This document shows positions 33,237-41,357 of a stretch of 64,000 nt of DNA, in pieces. Every line of letters starts with the position of its first letter. Positions within the stretch are counted from its first letter, which is position 1. The stretch is from Ornithinibacter aureus. Its GTDB lineage: Bacteria; Actinomycetota; Actinomycetes; Actinomycetales; Dermatophilaceae. The notes beneath the pieces were generated by a model. That model was not told the DNA's origin. It ran no database searches and was given only the letters and a program-made list of their open reading frames with translations. The position numbers and the translations under genes are program-made. Location: contig NZ_VMSB01000001.1 in assembly GCF_009858245.1 (NCBI RefSeq), forward strand, positions 2,981,623 to 3,045,622, in the 5' to 3' direction.

Positions 33237-34187
33237 ATGTCCAGCTCCGTCAGGCTCGACCCCGAGTCGCAGGCCCCGCTCGACCAGTTGCTCCAGTTCC
33301 TGCCCGGCGGATTCAACGCGGTTCCGGACATCGTCGCCCGTCGGGCCACGGTGGAGCAGATGCTCGCGTCGATGCCGGCGCCGGAGAACCCGAACGTGGT
33401 GTCGGAGGACCGCGCCGTCCCCGGGCCGGAGGGTGAGCCGGACATCTCGGTGCGGATCTACCGACCCGTCGGGGTCGACGGGACGCTGCCGGGGATCTAC
33501 TTCATCCACGGTGGCGGCATGGTGCTCGGCACCGTCGCCGGGGAGGACGCGACCGCCACCCTGGTCTGCGACGAGGTCAAGGCCGTCGTGGTGTCCGTGG
33601 AGTACCGGCTCGCGCCCGAGCACCCCCACCCCGCCCCGGTCGAGGACTGCTACGCCGGGCTGGTCTGGATGACCGAGCACGCCGACGAGCTCGGCATCGA
33701 CCCCGAGCGGATCGCCATCCACGGCCACAGCGCCGGCGGCGGGCTGGCCATCGGCACCGCGCTGCTCGCGCGCGACCGCAGCGGGCCGCGCCTGAGCTTC
33801 ATGATGCCGATCTACCCGATGATCGACGACACGAACACCACGGCATCCTCGATGGAGATCACCGACGTGGGCATCTGGGACCGTGACGCGAACCTCGAGG
33901 CCTGGGGCTGGTACCTCGCCGGGAACGAGCCCGACCAGTACGCCGCACCGACCAGGGCGCAGGACCTGTCCGGGCTGCCGCCGGCCTTCATCGACGTCGG
34001 GACGGCCGACCTCTTCCGCGACGAGGACATCGCCTTCGCGCAGCGACTCATGCAGGCCGGCGCGCCGTGTGAGTTCCACGTGCACCCCGGCGCGTACCAC
34101 GCGAGCGAGACGTTCGCGCCCGAGGCCGCCCTGTCGCGCCGCATCCGCGCGCTGCGGATGGATGCCCTGAGGCGTGCCCTGGCCTGA
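33237..34187 (+). CDS. Alpha/beta hydrolase, HSL-type esterase
   Basis: A 316-residue esterase of the hormone-sensitive-lipase group: oxyanion motif IHGGGMVLG (about residue 92), nucleophile elbow HGHSAGGGLAIG (Ser about 169), catalytic Asp in DVGTADLFRDED and His in HPGAYHASE. It hydrolyses small acyl esters; the natural substrate is unknown. The ATG at 33237 follows a strong GAGGAAAGG ribosome site. It is a single gene, flanked by a divergent phosphatase and a convergent antiporter remnant. Confidence 0.93.
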   Translation: MSSSVRLDPESQAPLDQLLQFLPGGFNAVPDIVARRATVEQMLASMPAPENPNVVSEDRAVPGPEGEPDISVRIYRPVGVDGTLPGIYFIHGGGMVLGTVAGEDATATLVCDEVKAVVVSVEYRLAPEHPHPAPVEDCYAGLVWMTEHADELGIDPERIAIHGHSAGGGLAIGTALLARDRSGPRLSFMMPIYPMIDDTNTTASSMEITDVGIWDRDANLEAWGWYLAGNEPDQYAAPTRAQDLSGLPPAFIDVGTADLFRDEDIAFAQRLMQAGAPCEFHVHPGAYHASETFAPEAALSRRIRALRMDALRRALA

Positions 34188-34199
34188 TCGGTCAGGGCT

Positions 34200-34810
34200 C
34201 GACCCGGCTCTTCGGGGCCCTCGGCGGCCGGCGCAGGCACCGAAGGCCAGGCCCGCGCAGAATGCCGCAACGAACCCGTTGGCGCCGATCGCCACCGCTG
34301 CGGCATAACCCAGCAGTGCCAGGGCCAGCACCGCGATCCCGACGTACTCCTCGGCCGCGCCGCCCTGCCGGCGGGCGCTGCGGATCAACCACCCGCCGAG
34401 GGCACCCACGGCAGACCCGACGACCGCCCCGAGGAGCAGCTGGACGACGGGGCGTGAGGCTGCTGTGGTGCGCTTCGAGGCCGAAGGCGGCGGCAGCGCC
34501 GGCGATGGCGAACATCACCACGGGCGTGGCGATGCCGTCGTTGAGCCCGCTCTCGACGGTGATCAGCTCGCGGATCCGACGCGGGACGGCGGGGTTGGTC
34601 ACCACCGGAACGCCGAGCGCGGCATCCGTCGGTGCCAGCGCGGCACCGATGAACAGGGCGAGCCAGATGCCGAGGTCAGGGAAGAACCAGGCGGCCACCG
34701 ACGCCCACGAACACGATCGGTGGCGTGAGACCGGCACGGCGGGCGCGGGCGGAGACCAGCCCCCACCCGAACAGCACCGCGCTGACGACCACGAGGGCCT
34801 TCACGTCCAT
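34200..34810 (-). pseudogene. Cation:proton antiporter (CPA1/NhaP-like) remnant
   Basis: Three fragments of one antiporter in different frames. It begins at ATG 34810 with ALVVVSAVLFGWGLVSARAR and LTPPIVFVGVG. After a frame change comes FFPDLGIWLALFIGAALAPT, DAALGVPVVTNPAVPRRIRE and VESGLNDGIATPVVMFAIAG. Another change near 34455 leads to EEYVGIAVLALALLGYAAAV and FVAAFCAGLAFGA, then homology stops near 34200. Roughly 60-70 residues expected between the first two fragments are missing. Two frameshifts, an internal deletion and a lost 3' end make a pseudogene. Confidence 0.8.
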
Positions 34811-34978
34811 GCGTCACCCCCTGTCGACACCGAACCGACTGGGTGGGTCGGGTCGTGGCCGGGCGCGGGCGCGTGCGACTGCGGTGGATTGGTCACCGTC
34901 ACAGTCGACCCCCGGTGCTTGCTGCGCGCGTCACCCGTGACGGGGGAACGCGTGGCCGAGGCCGATCGCGAGGCACCC

Positions 34979-35018
34979 GGGTATCGAGGCCCGTGGGTAT
35001 CGGGACGTGGCGGTATCA
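34979..35018 (+). promoter_or_regulatory. Three direct repeats with 16-bp period upstream of BTAD regulator
   Basis: GGGTATCG at 34979, GGGTATCG at 34995 and CGGTATCA at 35011 start exactly 16 bp apart, in the 290-bp gap before the leader peptide. SARP-like activators bind tandem repeats, so autoregulation is possible, though the usual spacing in that family is 11 or 22 bp. Nothing else is seen between 34811 and 35098. Confidence 0.5.
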
Positions 35019-35098
35019 GGGCGGGCCCGGGCTGCTCCTCCCCCCTGCAGGGAGCGACGACCGCGGACACCCGTTCGCGGCAACGAGGAGGCACGGCG

Positions 35099-35194
35099 AT
35101 GCTCGGGAGTGGCCCGTTCGGCCCTTGGCAGCCTCACCGGTGTGCCCTGGCGTCGGTTGTGGTTTCCCCGGCCTGTTCGAGAGGTCCGCGATGA
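35099..35194 (+). CDS. 31-residue leader peptide overlapping the BTAD regulator start
   Basis: A 32-codon frame beginning MLGSGPFGPWQPHRCA at ATG 35099, with a good ribosome site (GAGGAGG) 6 nt upstream. Its TGA (35192-35194) overlaps the ATG of the regulator (35191) as ATGA, so translation of the regulator would be coupled to it. The peptide has no recognised family and no run of a single amino acid that would suggest attenuation. Confidence 0.5.
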   Translation: MLGSGPFGPWQPHRCALASVVVSPACSRGPR

Positions 35195-36063
35195 GTCGTG
35201 ACCTGCTGTCTCTCAACCTCTTCGGGACTCCTGCGCTCTCGTGCACCGCGGGCCCCGTCGCCATCTCGCCCGGTGCGGCCATGGTCGCCGCGTACCTGGC
35301 TCTCGGCCCCGCGGAGGGGCGCAACCGCGAGGTCGCCGCGACCCAGCTCTTCGCCGATTCGCCGGTCGGTGTCGGCAGGCGTCGACTGAGCACCGCGGTG
35401 TGGCGGTTGCGCACCGAGGTGCGGGCCGTCACCGGGCACGACCTCGTGGAGGCCGGCACGGAGCGACTGACGCTCAGCCCGCAGGTCGGCCTGACCATCG
35501 ACTCGGTCGAGTTCGAGGCGCTGGTGCGGCCCGTGCTGGACACCCGTGCCGAAAGCCTGGACGACGACGCCGTGGCACGCCTCGAGCGGGCGGTCAGCCT
35601 GCACCGTGGCCTGCTGGTGGAGTCCTGCCACGACGAGTGGGTCCTCGGTGACCGCACCCGGCTCGAGAACCTCTACCTCACGGCGCTGGACTACCTGCTG
35701 ATCCACTACGGTGCACGGGGCGAGCTCGGTGCGGTCGGCAAGTACGGCGAGCTGGCGCTCGCGATCGAGCCGCTGCGCGAGGACCTGCACCGTCACCTCA
35801 TGGCCGCCTACGGCGCGGCCGGGCGCGAGGACCTCGTGGAGCGGCAGTTCGAACGGTGTCGCAGGCTGCTCGTCGAGGAGCTGGGAGCGGACCCCATGCC
35901 CGAGACGGTGGCGCTCTACGCGCGGTTGCGCCGGGGTCGGGCCCCCTCGACCGACCTGACCGTCCTGGCGCTGGTCGGCGACCTCGAGGCGGCTCGGCGC
36001 GACCTCGGTCGGCTCTCGCTCGTCATCGACCGCGCGCTGGATCACCTCGGCCACCTGACCTGA
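35191..36063 (+). CDS. BTAD-domain (SARP/AfsR-like) transcriptional activator
   Basis: A 290-residue regulator: an N-terminal winged helix of the OmpR-like Trans_Reg_C kind (LNLFGTPALSC, GRRRLSTAVWRLRTEVRAVT) and a bacterial transcriptional activator domain (about 95-240; LERAVSLHRGLLVESCHDEW, LREDLHRHLMAAYGAAGRED, RCRRLLVEELGADPMPETVA). It is a compact SARP-like protein without ATPase or TPR extensions. It is the closest regulator on the same strand to the injection-system cluster, 1.3 kb upstream, and may activate it; that is inference from position. Confidence 0.85.
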   Translation: MSRDLLSLNLFGTPALSCTAGPVAISPGAAMVAAYLALGPAEGRNREVAATQLFADSPVGVGRRRLSTAVWRLRTEVRAVTGHDLVEAGTERLTLSPQVGLTIDSVEFEALVRPVLDTRAESLDDDAVARLERAVSLHRGLLVESCHDEWVLGDRTRLENLYLTALDYLLIHYGARGELGAVGKYGELALAIEPLREDLHRHLMAAYGAAGREDLVERQFERCRRLLVEELGADPMPETVALYARLRRGRAPSTDLTVLALVGDLEAARRDLGRLSLVIDRALDHLGHLT

Positions 36064-36088
36064 GCTGCGCTCGCGCCTCGTCGGGGAC

Positions 36089-36235
36089 GCAGAAGTTCGG
36101 ATGCCGTCAGGTACCTTGCGGGGAACGCAGAAGTTCGGATGCCGTCCGGCAATTACCGCGTGGGATCTGAACTTCTGCGTCGGATCCGAAGTGGTGCGTC
36201 GGAGTCGAACTTCTGCGTGCGATCTGAACTGCTGC
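36089..36235. repeat. Head-to-head 19-bp repeat array (array 3)
   Basis: Forward units start at 36089 and 36127 (38 bp, twice 19). After a CCGGCAATTACC centre, four reverse units follow at 36160, 36179, 36198 and 36217, each 19 bp, for example GTCGGAGTCGAACTTCTGC. Unit and centre match array 2 at 9305-9413. It lies between the BTAD regulator and the AbiEi/DUF559 gene. A lone half unit ACTTCTGCGTTCG sits after that gene at 37252. Confidence 0.85.
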
Positions 36236-36306
36236 GTTCGAGTTGTCCACAGGTGACGGGTTTGCCGTGGCGGGAGGTCTCCAACCGCGGCACGGTGGAC
36301 CGATGG

Positions 36307-37242
36307 ATGAACGACTGGCGGTGGTTCTGGCAGCCCAGGGGGGGAGTGGTCTCTTCACGGGATGCTGCCCGGGTGCAGGTCTCGGCCGTCGCGCTCGACG
36401 CACTCGTGCGGTCCGGCGAACTGGTGCGCGTGCGCCGCGGTGCCTACGTCCTGCGCGAGCTCCACGATGCCGGTAACCCCGAGGAGCGCTACCGCCTGCG
36501 CACCATGGCCATCCTGCGGACCCGGCCGACCGTCGATGCCGCGAGCCACCACGCATCGGTACTCATGTGCGGCGTCGACACCCACGGCGTCGACCTCACC
36601 GTCGTCGACGTCATCGCCACGGTGAAGTCACCACGCGTCCGCAGCGGCCTTCGCACCCACCCCGGCGTGGGGTTGGCGGCGGCGACCACCGGCATCCACA
36701 GGGTCGTGCAGCTGCCGATTGCCCTGTGCCAGATGGTGGCTGGCTCCGGGACGATCGCGGCCGTGTGCTCGATGGACGACGCCCTGCACGACCAGCGGGT
36801 CACCACGGAACAGCTCCGGGCAGCCGTCGACCTGCTGCCAAAGCAGAGCCGCGACGCCGTGAACCGGGCGATCGAGCTCACCGACGAGACGTGTGAATCG
36901 GTCGGAGAGACCAGGACCCGCTTCCTTTTGCACGACCTCGGTTTCAGCGTGGTCAGCCAGCACCCGATCACCAACGCACAGGGCTTCGTGGGCCGGGTCG
37001 ACTTCCTCGTCGAGGACCTGGTCGTCGTCGAGTTCGACGGGCTGGTCAAGTACGGCGGTCAGGACGGCCGGGCCGCACTGGCTGCCGAGAAGGCGCGGGA
37101 GTCACGCATCGTCGACTGCGGCTACGAGGTGGTGCGCCTCGTCTGGTCAGACCTCAATCAGCCCGCCGAGGTGGCCCGCCGCATCCGCGAGGCGCGCCGG
37201 CGGGCGCTCAACCGCCGCAACGCGACGGCATCCGCCCGCTGA
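36307..37242 (+). CDS. AbiEi-antitoxin-like winged helix plus DUF559 (Vsr-like) nuclease-fold protein
   Basis: A 311-residue protein. Residues about 10-60 are an AbiEi-type winged helix (GGVVSSRDAARVQVSAVAL, VRVRRGAYVL). The middle resembles the AbiEi C-terminal region. Residues about 200-300 form a DUF559 restriction-endonuclease-like domain: GRVDFLVEDLVVVEFDGLVK (the D...ExD core) and ESRIVDCGYEVVRLVWSDL. Such orphan proteins are common in actinobacteria; a toxin partner is not adjacent. Whether it is an active nuclease is unknown. The start is ATG 36307. Repeats of array 3 lie directly upstream. Confidence 0.8.
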   Translation: MNDWRWFWQPRGGVVSSRDAARVQVSAVALDALVRSGELVRVRRGAYVLRELHDAGNPEERYRLRTMAILRTRPTVDAASHHASVLMCGVDTHGVDLTVVDVIATVKSPRVRSGLRTHPGVGLAAATTGIHRVVQLPIALCQMVAGSGTIAAVCSMDDALHDQRVTTEQLRAAVDLLPKQSRDAVNRAIELTDETCESVGETRTRFLLHDLGFSVVSQHPITNAQGFVGRVDFLVEDLVVVEFDGLVKYGGQDGRAALAAEKARESRIVDCGYEVVRLVWSDLNQPAEVARRIREARRRALNRRNATASAR

Positions 37243-37372
37243 CGCGACGGCACTTCTGCGTTCGCGGGCGCCGTGCCGACCGTGACGCCCCCGTGACCGC
37301 CCCCGCGCGCGGCCACGACGCCCCCGTGACACCGACACGGCAGCGTGGGCCGCCACACAGAGGGAGACGCGG

Positions 37373-37585
37373 ATGGCGGTGAGCGCATGGCGACGCAGGT
37401 TCCTGCTCGACGTCTGGGCCGAGCCGCGAGCGGTCGATGGGCTGCCGCGCATCCTGCGGGCCCGGGTTCGTGACATGAGCACCGACGACACGACCTTCGT
37501 CGGCTCGATCGCCGAGATCGAGGCCGTGCTCGACCGCAGCCTCGACGACGGCGGCATCACGCCCCGCCGGTGGGAGCGGTCATGA
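37373..37585 (+). CDS. Small protein at the head of the injection-system operon
   Basis: A 70-residue protein, MAVSAWRRRFLLDVWAEPRA and beyond, ending in a predicted amphipathic helix with acidic residues. It is not a family I recognise. Its ATG follows a GGGAGA ribosome site, and its TGA overlaps the ATG of the DUF4255 gene, so it belongs to the operon. It is the first gene after a 130-bp intergenic gap that should contain the operon promoter. Confidence 0.7.
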   Translation: MAVSAWRRRFLLDVWAEPRAVDGLPRILRARVRDMSTDDTTFVGSIAEIEAVLDRSLDDGGITPRRWERS

Positions 37586-38121
37586 TCCGCGCGGTGAGCG
37601 AGGCCCTGGTCGACGTCATCCACCAGAACACGCCCGACCTCGGCGACTGGGTGGCGCTGCACTCGCTCAACTCGGCCGACTCCGGCCCCGACACCACCAA
37701 GGCCGCCCTGGCCCTGCTCGCCGTCGCCCCCCACCCGCACCTGGTGAACCGTCCCCTCGTCGAACGGGCCGCGGGCCTCGTGCGAGCACCCCTGGCGCTG
37801 CGCCTGCACTACCTCGTGACGGTGTTCGGCGCCCACGACGAGGCGCAGACCAAGATCGCCCGCATCGTGCAGGTCTTCCACACGACCCCGATCATCGACC
37901 GCTCGATGCTCCAACCCCCGCTGTCCACGGCGGTCGACAGCATCGCCGTGCGACTGCTCAGCCCGAGCGCGGAGGAACGCAACCAGATCTGGTCGACCCT
38001 CGGCCGCCCCGGGCGACTGGCCCTGTTCTACGAGGTCGACGTCGCCCCTGTCGAGGTCATCGAGCGCGAGGGGGCCGGCCGGGTGCGCACCCACCGGGTC
38101 GGCTACGAGGTGCTCGCATGA
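37582..38121 (+). CDS. eCIS cap/terminator protein, DUF4255 (Pvc16-like)
   Basis: A 179-residue DUF4255 protein: MIRAVSEALVDVIHQNTPD at the start and APLALRLHYLVTVFGAHDEA plus FHTTPIIDRSML in the middle, matching Pvc16/Afp16 N-terminal domains. In eCIS and related particles this protein caps the distal end of tube and sheath and sets final length. It is coupled by ATGA overlaps at both ends. It lies at the start of the operon here, instead of at the end as in Photorhabdus PVC loci. Confidence 0.9.
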   Translation: MIRAVSEALVDVIHQNTPDLGDWVALHSLNSADSGPDTTKAALALLAVAPHPHLVNRPLVERAAGLVRAPLALRLHYLVTVFGAHDEAQTKIARIVQVFHTTPIIDRSMLQPPLSTAVDSIAVRLLSPSAEERNQIWSTLGRPGRLALFYEVDVAPVEVIEREGAGRVRTHRVGYEVLA

Positions 38122-38726
38122 CCATCACCCTGGGCACCACGACCACCGAGCTGCGCCACCGCATCCGGCTCGTCCACGCCACCACCGGCCAGCCGATCAC
38201 CCCCGTCGCCGTGGCCCCCGCACCGCTGGCACTCGGGTGGTTCGCGCGGGTGGTCGGCCCCGACGTCATCATCACCGCGACGACCTCGGATGCCGGGAGC
38301 GCGGCGCGCCCTGCCCCCACCACCGTCGACGTGGTCATCGTCGACGGGGCGCTCGCCGACGTCCTGGCCCTGCCTGCACCGGCACCAGACCAGCCCCCGA
38401 ACTCCATCCGCGTCGCCCTCGGCGCACCCGGGCCACCCGAGATCGAGGTGCCCGTCGCCCCCGTGCCGATGACCCTCACCGTCGTCCTCACCGGTCAGGG
38501 CGGCACCACGCCCGGCACCGGCCGCACCGTCGCCGTGCGCGGCACCTCAGGAACCACCATCGCCCTGCCGGAGACCGCCACCCCCGGCACCTACCGCTCG
38601 ACGGCCCGCACCTGGACCGCCGACCACCACCCCGGCGACCTGCGGGTCGACGGACAGAGCGTGCGCAAGGTCGCCGTGGACGTCACGCGCGCCGACACCC
38701 GAATCCACGTGGTCGACCCGACCTGA
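38118..38726 (+). CDS. Hypothetical beta-rich eCIS-associated protein
   Basis: A 202-residue protein with no motif I can name with confidence. It is rich in Val, Thr, Pro and Ala with alternating hydrophobic residues, suggesting two small beta-sandwich domains; the second half (TYRSTARTWTADHHPGDLRV) could be carboxypeptidase-regulatory-like. It overlaps the DUF4255 stop (ATGA) and precedes the sheath gene by 17 bp. A similarly placed gene in related clusters would support a role as cap partner or surface decoration. Confidence 0.65.
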   Translation: MTITLGTTTTELRHRIRLVHATTGQPITPVAVAPAPLALGWFARVVGPDVIITATTSDAGSAARPAPTTVDVVIVDGALADVLALPAPAPDQPPNSIRVALGAPGPPEIEVPVAPVPMTLTVVLTGQGGTTPGTGRTVAVRGTSGTTIALPETATPGTYRSTARTWTADHHPGDLRVDGQSVRKVAVDVTRADTRIHVVDPT

Positions 38727-38743
38727 TCGCCAAGGAGGCAACC

Positions 38744-41341
38744 GTGAGCTACCAGTCACCCGGGGTGTACATCGAGGAGGTCCCGTCGGGGCCGCAACCG
38801 ATCGCCGCCGCATCGACCAGTGTCGTCGCCGTGCTCGGCACGACCCGCAAGGGCCCTGTGCTCAGCCCGACCAGGGTCACGAGCTGGTCGGACTACGTCC
38901 GCGTGTTCGGCCCGGCCACCTCGAGGGGGGTGTGCGCCGAGTCGGTGTTCGGCTTCTTCGAGAACGGCGGCCCCGCGGCGTGGATCGTGCGCGTCGACCC
39001 CTCGATCGCCGCCGAGTGGACCGTGCGCGACGGCCAGGGAGCCCCCGCGACGAGCTTCCTCGCCACGGCGGCCAGCCCCGGCTCGTGGGCCAACACCGTG
39101 TCCCTGCGCATCTCGCCCGACGGCTCGGGCGGTCTCGGGACGATGGCCCGCGCGACCGTGTCCGGCCCGGTCACGGCAGCCGTCGGCGCCGCCACGATCC
39201 CGGTCGTGGCGAGCGGCGGGCTCGCGGTCGGGGATGCCGTGCTCCTCACCTCCCGCGCCGCGACGAGCCCCGCGACGGTCACCGCCGTGTCCGCGACCTC
39301 GATCGGCGTGAACAACACCGGGGCGAGCATCACCCTCGCCGCCGGGGATGCCGTCGCCCTCACGACCGTGGCCGCCCCCTCCACGCTCGTCTTCGCCGCG
39401 GGGTCCGGGGTTCGTGCCCACGACCTGTTGGTCATCCAGCGGCCGGACGGGTCGAAGGTCAGCGCCCTGGTCGCATCGGTCGCCCAGGACGGCCCGGCGA
39501 TGACGGTGACCCTGGCCGCACCGCTCGGCGCCGCCGTCACCGCCGCAGGCTTCGCCAGGCGGCGCACGACCTTCACCGGGCGCACCACCGGCAACACCGG
39601 GGGGACGTTGCCGCTCAGCAGGATCCAGTGGGACGTCGCCGACGCCGGGCCGCGCAACGCCGACAGCCAGCTCGACAACGCCCGCGTCACCCTCCCCGGT
39701 GGGGGCACGGCGACGTGGACCGGCACGACCTTCGCGGTGGCCGGAGGCGGTGACGTGGCCCCGGGCCCGATCACGGCGGAGGCGCAGGTGCGGGTGGCGA
39801 CGTACACGGCATCCACGTCGTTCGCCCCGGCCGACGTGGCCGAGGTGCTCGCGCGCTACTCCTTCCTGCCCGTCGGCACGACGCTCAGCCTGACCAACGG
39901 CACGGCGACGACGACCGTCGCCCGAACCGGCGCCGGGGTGACCAACGCCGACGGCACCCGCGGCGGTGACGCCTTCGGGCCGACGTACACGAGCGCGACG
40001 TTCGTGCTGCCCAGTGACGCCTCGCTCGGGGTCGTCGTCCGCTGCCCGGTCGCCCCCGAGGTCGGTGACTTCGTCGCCTTCTCCGGGACGAAGACCTTCC
40101 GGATCACCGCGGTGTCCCCGGTCGACGGCGACGTGTACGTGCTCGACTTCGCCGAGACCACGACCCTGGCCGGCGAGACCGGTGGTGACGCCGGCAGGTT
40201 CGCCCTCATCGGCGTCGCCCCCACGACCGCCTTCCCGGCCCGCTTCACCCTGACCGTCGACGACGACGGGGCCACCGTCGAGACCTTCGCCGGTCTGGCC
40301 CTGCACCCGTCGCACCCGCGGTACTTCGCCAAGGACGGGGTCGTGAACGGCATCTCCGGTCACGTCCGGCTCGCGCCCCGGGAGGCCGGGGCACCGGCCA
40401 TCAGCCTCGCGACCATGCCGTCGGGTGCCACCCGCACCCAGGACGGCGTCGACCAGCCGGCGACCAACCAGCACTACGTCAGTGCGCTCGAGAAGCTCGA
40501 GACCGTCGACGAGCCGGCCATGGTCATCGCCCCGGACTCGGTGAAGGTCGAGGACCCGCTGCTGCAGGCGGACCTCATCGGCAAGGTCGTGCGCCACTGC
40601 GAGCAGTTCCGGCGCTTCGCCATCATCGACGGCCCCGACCTGTCGAGCGTGGCCGACTTCCAGCGCGACAAGGCCCTCGTCGACTGGCGCAACGCCACCC
40701 TCAGCTCGACCTACGCGGCTGCCTACGCGCCGTTCCTGAAGATCGTGACGATCGACCCCGACGCGCCCGACCGGTTCACCATGGTGCCGCCCTCCGGGTT
40801 CGTCGCCGGGGTCTTCGCCCGCACCGACCGCGAGCGCGGGGTCCACAAGGCGCCCGGCAACGAGCGCGTCAACGGCATCGTCGGGTTGTCCGAGCAGTAC
40901 AGCCAGCGTCGCCAGGACCTGCTCAACCCGAACGCCGTCAACCTCATCCGCTCCTTCCCCGGCCGCGGCACGCGGATCTGGGGGGCGCGCAACGCCACCG
41001 ACGACGTCACCTGGCGCTACGTCAACGTGCGCCGGCTGTTCTCGATGATCGAGACGAGCGTCGACCGCTCGACGCAGTGGGTGGTCTTCGAGCCGAACAC
41101 GGCGTCGACGTGGATCCGCATCAAGGTCTCCGTCGAGAACTTCCTGGACCAGCAGTGGCGGGCCGGAGCGCTCGCCGGCACCCGGCCCGAGGAGGCCTAC
41201 CGGGTGCGGGTCGGGCTCGGGGAGACGATGACCGAGACCGACATCGACGTCGGCCTGGTCATCACCGAAGTGGCCATCGCCCCGGCCAAACCGGCCGAGT
41301 TCGTGGTCTTCCGCTTCAGCCACAAGCGCCTGTCCGAGTGA
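38744..41341 (+). CDS. eCIS contractile sheath protein with large insertion
   Basis: An 865-residue sheath. The N-terminal part (about 1-120) begins VSYQSPGVYIEEVPSGPQPI, the hallmark of tail-sheath proteins, and the C-terminal part (about 525-865) carries VNGISGHVRL, FLKIVTIDPDAPDRFTMVPP, PSGFVAGVFARTDRERGVHK, the handshake-forming region and EFVVFRFSHKRLSE. Between them about 400 residues of Thr/Val/Ala-rich beta repeats (AVGDAVLLTSRA, AAGDAVALTTV) are inserted, doubling the usual size. It starts with GTG 38744 behind AAGGAGG. Only one sheath gene is present, whereas PVC loci carry three. Confidence 0.93.
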   Translation: MSYQSPGVYIEEVPSGPQPIAAASTSVVAVLGTTRKGPVLSPTRVTSWSDYVRVFGPATSRGVCAESVFGFFENGGPAAWIVRVDPSIAAEWTVRDGQGAPATSFLATAASPGSWANTVSLRISPDGSGGLGTMARATVSGPVTAAVGAATIPVVASGGLAVGDAVLLTSRAATSPATVTAVSATSIGVNNTGASITLAAGDAVALTTVAAPSTLVFAAGSGVRAHDLLVIQRPDGSKVSALVASVAQDGPAMTVTLAAPLGAAVTAAGFARRRTTFTGRTTGNTGGTLPLSRIQWDVADAGPRNADSQLDNARVTLPGGGTATWTGTTFAVAGGGDVAPGPITAEAQVRVATYTASTSFAPADVAEVLARYSFLPVGTTLSLTNGTATTTVARTGAGVTNADGTRGGDAFGPTYTSATFVLPSDASLGVVVRCPVAPEVGDFVAFSGTKTFRITAVSPVDGDVYVLDFAETTTLAGETGGDAGRFALIGVAPTTAFPARFTLTVDDDGATVETFAGLALHPSHPRYFAKDGVVNGISGHVRLAPREAGAPAISLATMPSGATRTQDGVDQPATNQHYVSALEKLETVDEPAMVIAPDSVKVEDPLLQADLIGKVVRHCEQFRRFAIIDGPDLSSVADFQRDKALVDWRNATLSSTYAAAYAPFLKIVTIDPDAPDRFTMVPPSGFVAGVFARTDRERGVHKAPGNERVNGIVGLSEQYSQRRQDLLNPNAVNLIRSFPGRGTRIWGARNATDDVTWRYVNVRRLFSMIETSVDRSTQWVVFEPNTASTWIRIKVSVENFLDQQWRAGALAGTRPEEAYRVRVGLGETMTETDIDVGLVITEVAIAPAKPAEFVVFRFSHKRLSE

Positions 41342-41357
41342 CCAGAAGGAGCATGAC

